Shown in pieces: positions 62,642 to 64,000 of a DNA stretch of 64,000 nucleotides. The position numbers and the translations under genes are program-made. Below the pieces are notes generated by a model. That model saw only the letters and a list, made by a program, of their open reading frames with translations. It did no database searches and had not been told where the DNA came from. This DNA comes from Candidatus Korobacter versatilis. GTDB taxonomy: Bacteria; Acidobacteriota; Terriglobia; Terriglobales; Acidobacteriaceae. The stretch lies in contig JACPNR010000005.1 in NCBI GenBank assembly GCA_016185395.1, positions 28,121 to 92,120 on the forward strand, given 5' to 3'. Within the stretch, counting starts at the first letter, position 1. Each line of letters starts with the position of its first letter.

Positions 62642-63415
62642 ATGGCATCGGGACTACTCACCATGGCTGACAGCGCAACCGTACTCAGTAACGCCGCACT
62701 CAATGCCCCGCCCCGCGAGGGCATGATCGTCACCGACGAGCTGTGGAAGACCTACGACATGGGCTCCGAGCAGGTGCACGCCCTCCGCGGCGTGGACATC
62801 ACCATCGGCAAGAACGAGTACGTTGCCATCATGGGCCCTTCCGGTTCGGGCAAGTCGACGCTCATGAACCTGATCGGCTGCCTCGACACGCCGTCCAAGG
62901 GCAAGTACTGGCTCAACAACCAGCTCGTCTCCGAGCTCGATGACGACGAATTGGCGCGCATCCGCAACAAGGAGATCGGGTTCGTCTTCCAGACGTTCAA
63001 CCTGCTGGCCCGCGCCACCGCGCTGCACAACGTGGAGCTGCCCCTCATCTACAACGGCACCGCCTCCGACGAGCGCATCGAGCGCGCCAAGGGAGCGCTG
63101 CGCAAGGTCGACCTCGAATCGCGCATGACGCACAAGCCGAACGAACTCTCCGGCGGCCAGCGCCAGCGCGTGGCCATCGCCCGCGCCCTGGTCAACGACC
63201 CCTCCATCATCCTGGCCGACGAGCCCACCGGCAACCTGGACTCGAAGACCGGCACCGAGATCATGGCGCTGTTCGACAACCTGCATAGCCAGGGCAACAC
63301 CATCATCCTGGTGACGCACGAGCCGGATATCGCGAGCTACGCCCACCGCATCATCCACATCAAGGACGGCAAGGTCGAACTCGACGAGAAAAACCCCAAC
63401 CGCCGCGCCCACTAA
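62642..63415 (+). CDS. MacB/LolD-type ABC transporter ATP-binding protein
   Basis: 257 residues (start 62642 or a later Met). Walker [11 protein letters not shown]-loop [11 protein letters not shown], signature [15 protein letters not shown], Walker [13 protein letters not shown] and switch [14 protein letters not shown]. The phrase [15 protein letters not shown] is typical of MacB/LolD/FtsE-type ATPases. It pairs with adaptor 61205-62545 and would need FtsX-type permeases, of which four are at 30927-36099. Terminator follows at 63433. Confidence 0.93.
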   Translation: MASGLLTMADSATVLSNAALNAPPREGMIVTDELWKTYDMGSEQVHALRGVDITIGKNEYVAIMGPSGSGKSTLMNLIGCLDTPSKGKYWLNNQLVSELDDDELARIRNKEIGFVFQTFNLLARATALHNVELPLIYNGTASDERIERAKGALRKVDLESRMTHKPNELSGGQRQRVAIARALVNDPSIILADEPTGNLDSKTGTEIMALFDNLHSQGNTIILVTHEPDIASYAHRIIHIKDGKVELDEKNPNRRAH

Positions 63416-63432
63416 CGGCAGTAATCTCCGGT

Positions 63433-63460
63433 AGAGACGGCCTTCTGGCCGTCTCTTTTC
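63433..63460 (+). terminator. Terminator of the adaptor-ATPase operon
   Basis: A perfect 10-bp stem (AGAGACGGCC / GGCCGTCTCT) with TTCT loop, followed by TTTTCTTG. It starts 18 nt after the ATPase stop, so no permease gene is cotranscribed to the right. Confidence 0.93.
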
Positions 63461-63479
63461 TTGCTGCGTAGGACCGGCT

Positions 63480-63629
63480 GGGGATTCCCCTCCCCTGCTC
63501 CGGTATAATCCGAGGGATAATGTTTGTTTTCAGCGAGTTAGGGAGATAAATCCCCAAGGAATCCCCAGGAAATCCCCGGGGATTTGCCCGAAATCCCCAA
63601 GAATCCCCGGGGATTCCCGATGTATCCCC
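63480..63629. repeat. Helically phased AATCCCC iterons
   Basis: AATCCCC begins at 63549, 63560, 63571, 63592 and 63602, with a variant TATCCCC at 63623: spacings 11, 11, 21, 10 and 21 nt, close to one or two helical turns. Two units extend into the same perfect palindrome AATCCCCGGGGATT (63571-63584 and 63602-63615). A related GGGGATTCCCC lies at 63480-63490. A -10-like TATAAT is at 63504-63509. Confidence 0.8.
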
Positions 63630-63928
63630 AGAGATTCGGTTCGTTATGAGAATGAGCGACTGAAACCGGCGGGCACACCCTGCCTTATTTTCAGTATGAC
63701 AGAACGGGTAGGGCAATCTGGCCAACTATCTGAAAACTCTATTTGGAATGGATGGAGTGGGTTAGCGGGAAATCGGAGATTTTGGGGGCTTGACAAGAAT
63801 TTTTCACCACGGAGGCACGGAGGAAGGCAAAGGCTTACCGCGGAGGAACGCGGAGGAACGGCGGGTGGCCCACCCTTTGTCTGTGCGCGGCGCCGACTGA
63901 GTATAGTCCGGAAAAATCTTGAGGGTGC

Positions 63929-63971
63929 CCCATCCTTTGCGCGGCGCGGGTTTGGCCGCGCAAAGGGTGGG
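63929..63971. repeat. 17-bp REP-like inverted repeat
   Basis: Arms 63929-63945 (CCCATCCTTTGCGCGGC) and 63955-63971 pair with one mismatch around a 9-nt loop. A partial relative (GGCCCACCCTTTGTC) is at about 63866-63882. The sequence has no coding role and looks like a dispersed palindromic element. Confidence 0.75.
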
Positions 63972-64000
63972 CGGCGTTACTCGCGAAAAGACTCATTGAG

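Larger units (their letters stand above)
63461..64000. other. Non-coding right end of the window
   Basis: No plausible gene occurs in these 540 bases. They hold the AATCCCC iterons, the hairpin at 63929-63971, and near 63806-63860 a purine-rich stretch with repeated CACGGAGG/CGCGGAGG units (CACCACGGAGGCACGGAGG). A related GGGTGGCCCACCCTTTG string precedes the hairpin. Confidence 0.6.

Noticed and set aside
63360..63725. Minus frame encoding a collagen-like GIPGDS repeat protein
   Set aside because: The periodic translation is produced by the AATCCCC iterons; no ribosome-binding site and it crosses the ATPase stop and terminator.

Overview
The window is a high-GC, gene-dense stretch of a chromosome, most likely from a member of the Acidobacteriota (Koribacter-like). 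This is inferred from the gene set: a Gram-negative envelope with lipid A genes (msbA, lpxB, lptE), a GWxTD-domain protein beside a carboxypeptidase-regulatory-like outer-membrane protein, several MacB-type permeases, an MBOAT wax-synthase homologue and many short intergenic repeats. The taxon call rests on content and style, not on a database search.

Layout. 1-2268: a two-component pair, an NtrY-like kinase (cut by the left edge) and an NtrC/NtrX-like regulator. 2387-6280 (minus): era, a CorC/HlyC protein, ybeY and phoH. 6548-10423: a Ycf46-like AAA+ ATPase, rpsT, holA and lptE. 10423-13339 (minus): an Asd/USG-1-like dehydrogenase, pssA, psd and a DUF465 protein. 13579-16174 (minus): rimI, tsaB, methylmalonyl-CoA epimerase and meaB. 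16228-23598: wax-synthase pair, acyl-CoA dehydrogenase, lone receiver domain, Mpo1-like protein, threonine aldolase, hemW and a KAS II-like condensing enzyme. 23600-24090: a toxin-antitoxin pair with a perfect 16-bp palindrome in front. 24150-30833: msbA, lpxB, a catalytically dead M1-like protein and a MidA-like methyltransferase. 30927-36099 (minus): four MacB-type permeases arranged as a duplicated pair. 36230-44744: 3-hydroxyacyl-CoA dehydrogenase, hemerythrin, treY facing malQ with overlapping 3' ends, a CPXCG protein and a PpiD-like foldase.

The accessory part begins near 45.7 kb. At 45741-50790 lies a plus-strand run of four genes I cannot match to a known system: two polytopic membrane proteins, a small secreted peptide with a glycine-zipper-like segment and a lysine cluster, and a 749-residue secreted coiled-coil protein. 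A tRNA-Lys(CUU) gene follows. An integrase remnant and a relic of an NrfD-type gene abut it. Next comes a lower-GC minus-strand operon (51399-56550): Rrf2 regulator, outer-membrane barrel, monoheme cytochrome c, a standalone CuA-type cupredoxin, a Tat-exported 4Fe-4S protein and an NrfD-type quinol-interacting membrane protein with an unusual periplasmic beta-rich extension. No catalytic molybdenum or multiheme subunit is present. I read this as an electron-transfer module carried on an island at tRNA-Lys, and as the best candidate for an undescribed system here.

The right end holds the outer-membrane/GWxTD pair, then a MacA-like adaptor and its ABC ATPase. No permease follows in the window, so these may serve the four permeases 25 kb away. 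The last 540 bases are non-coding, with helically phased AATCCCC repeats and a long hairpin. At five or more intergenic places there are short tandem repeats with different units but a common 7-nt period.
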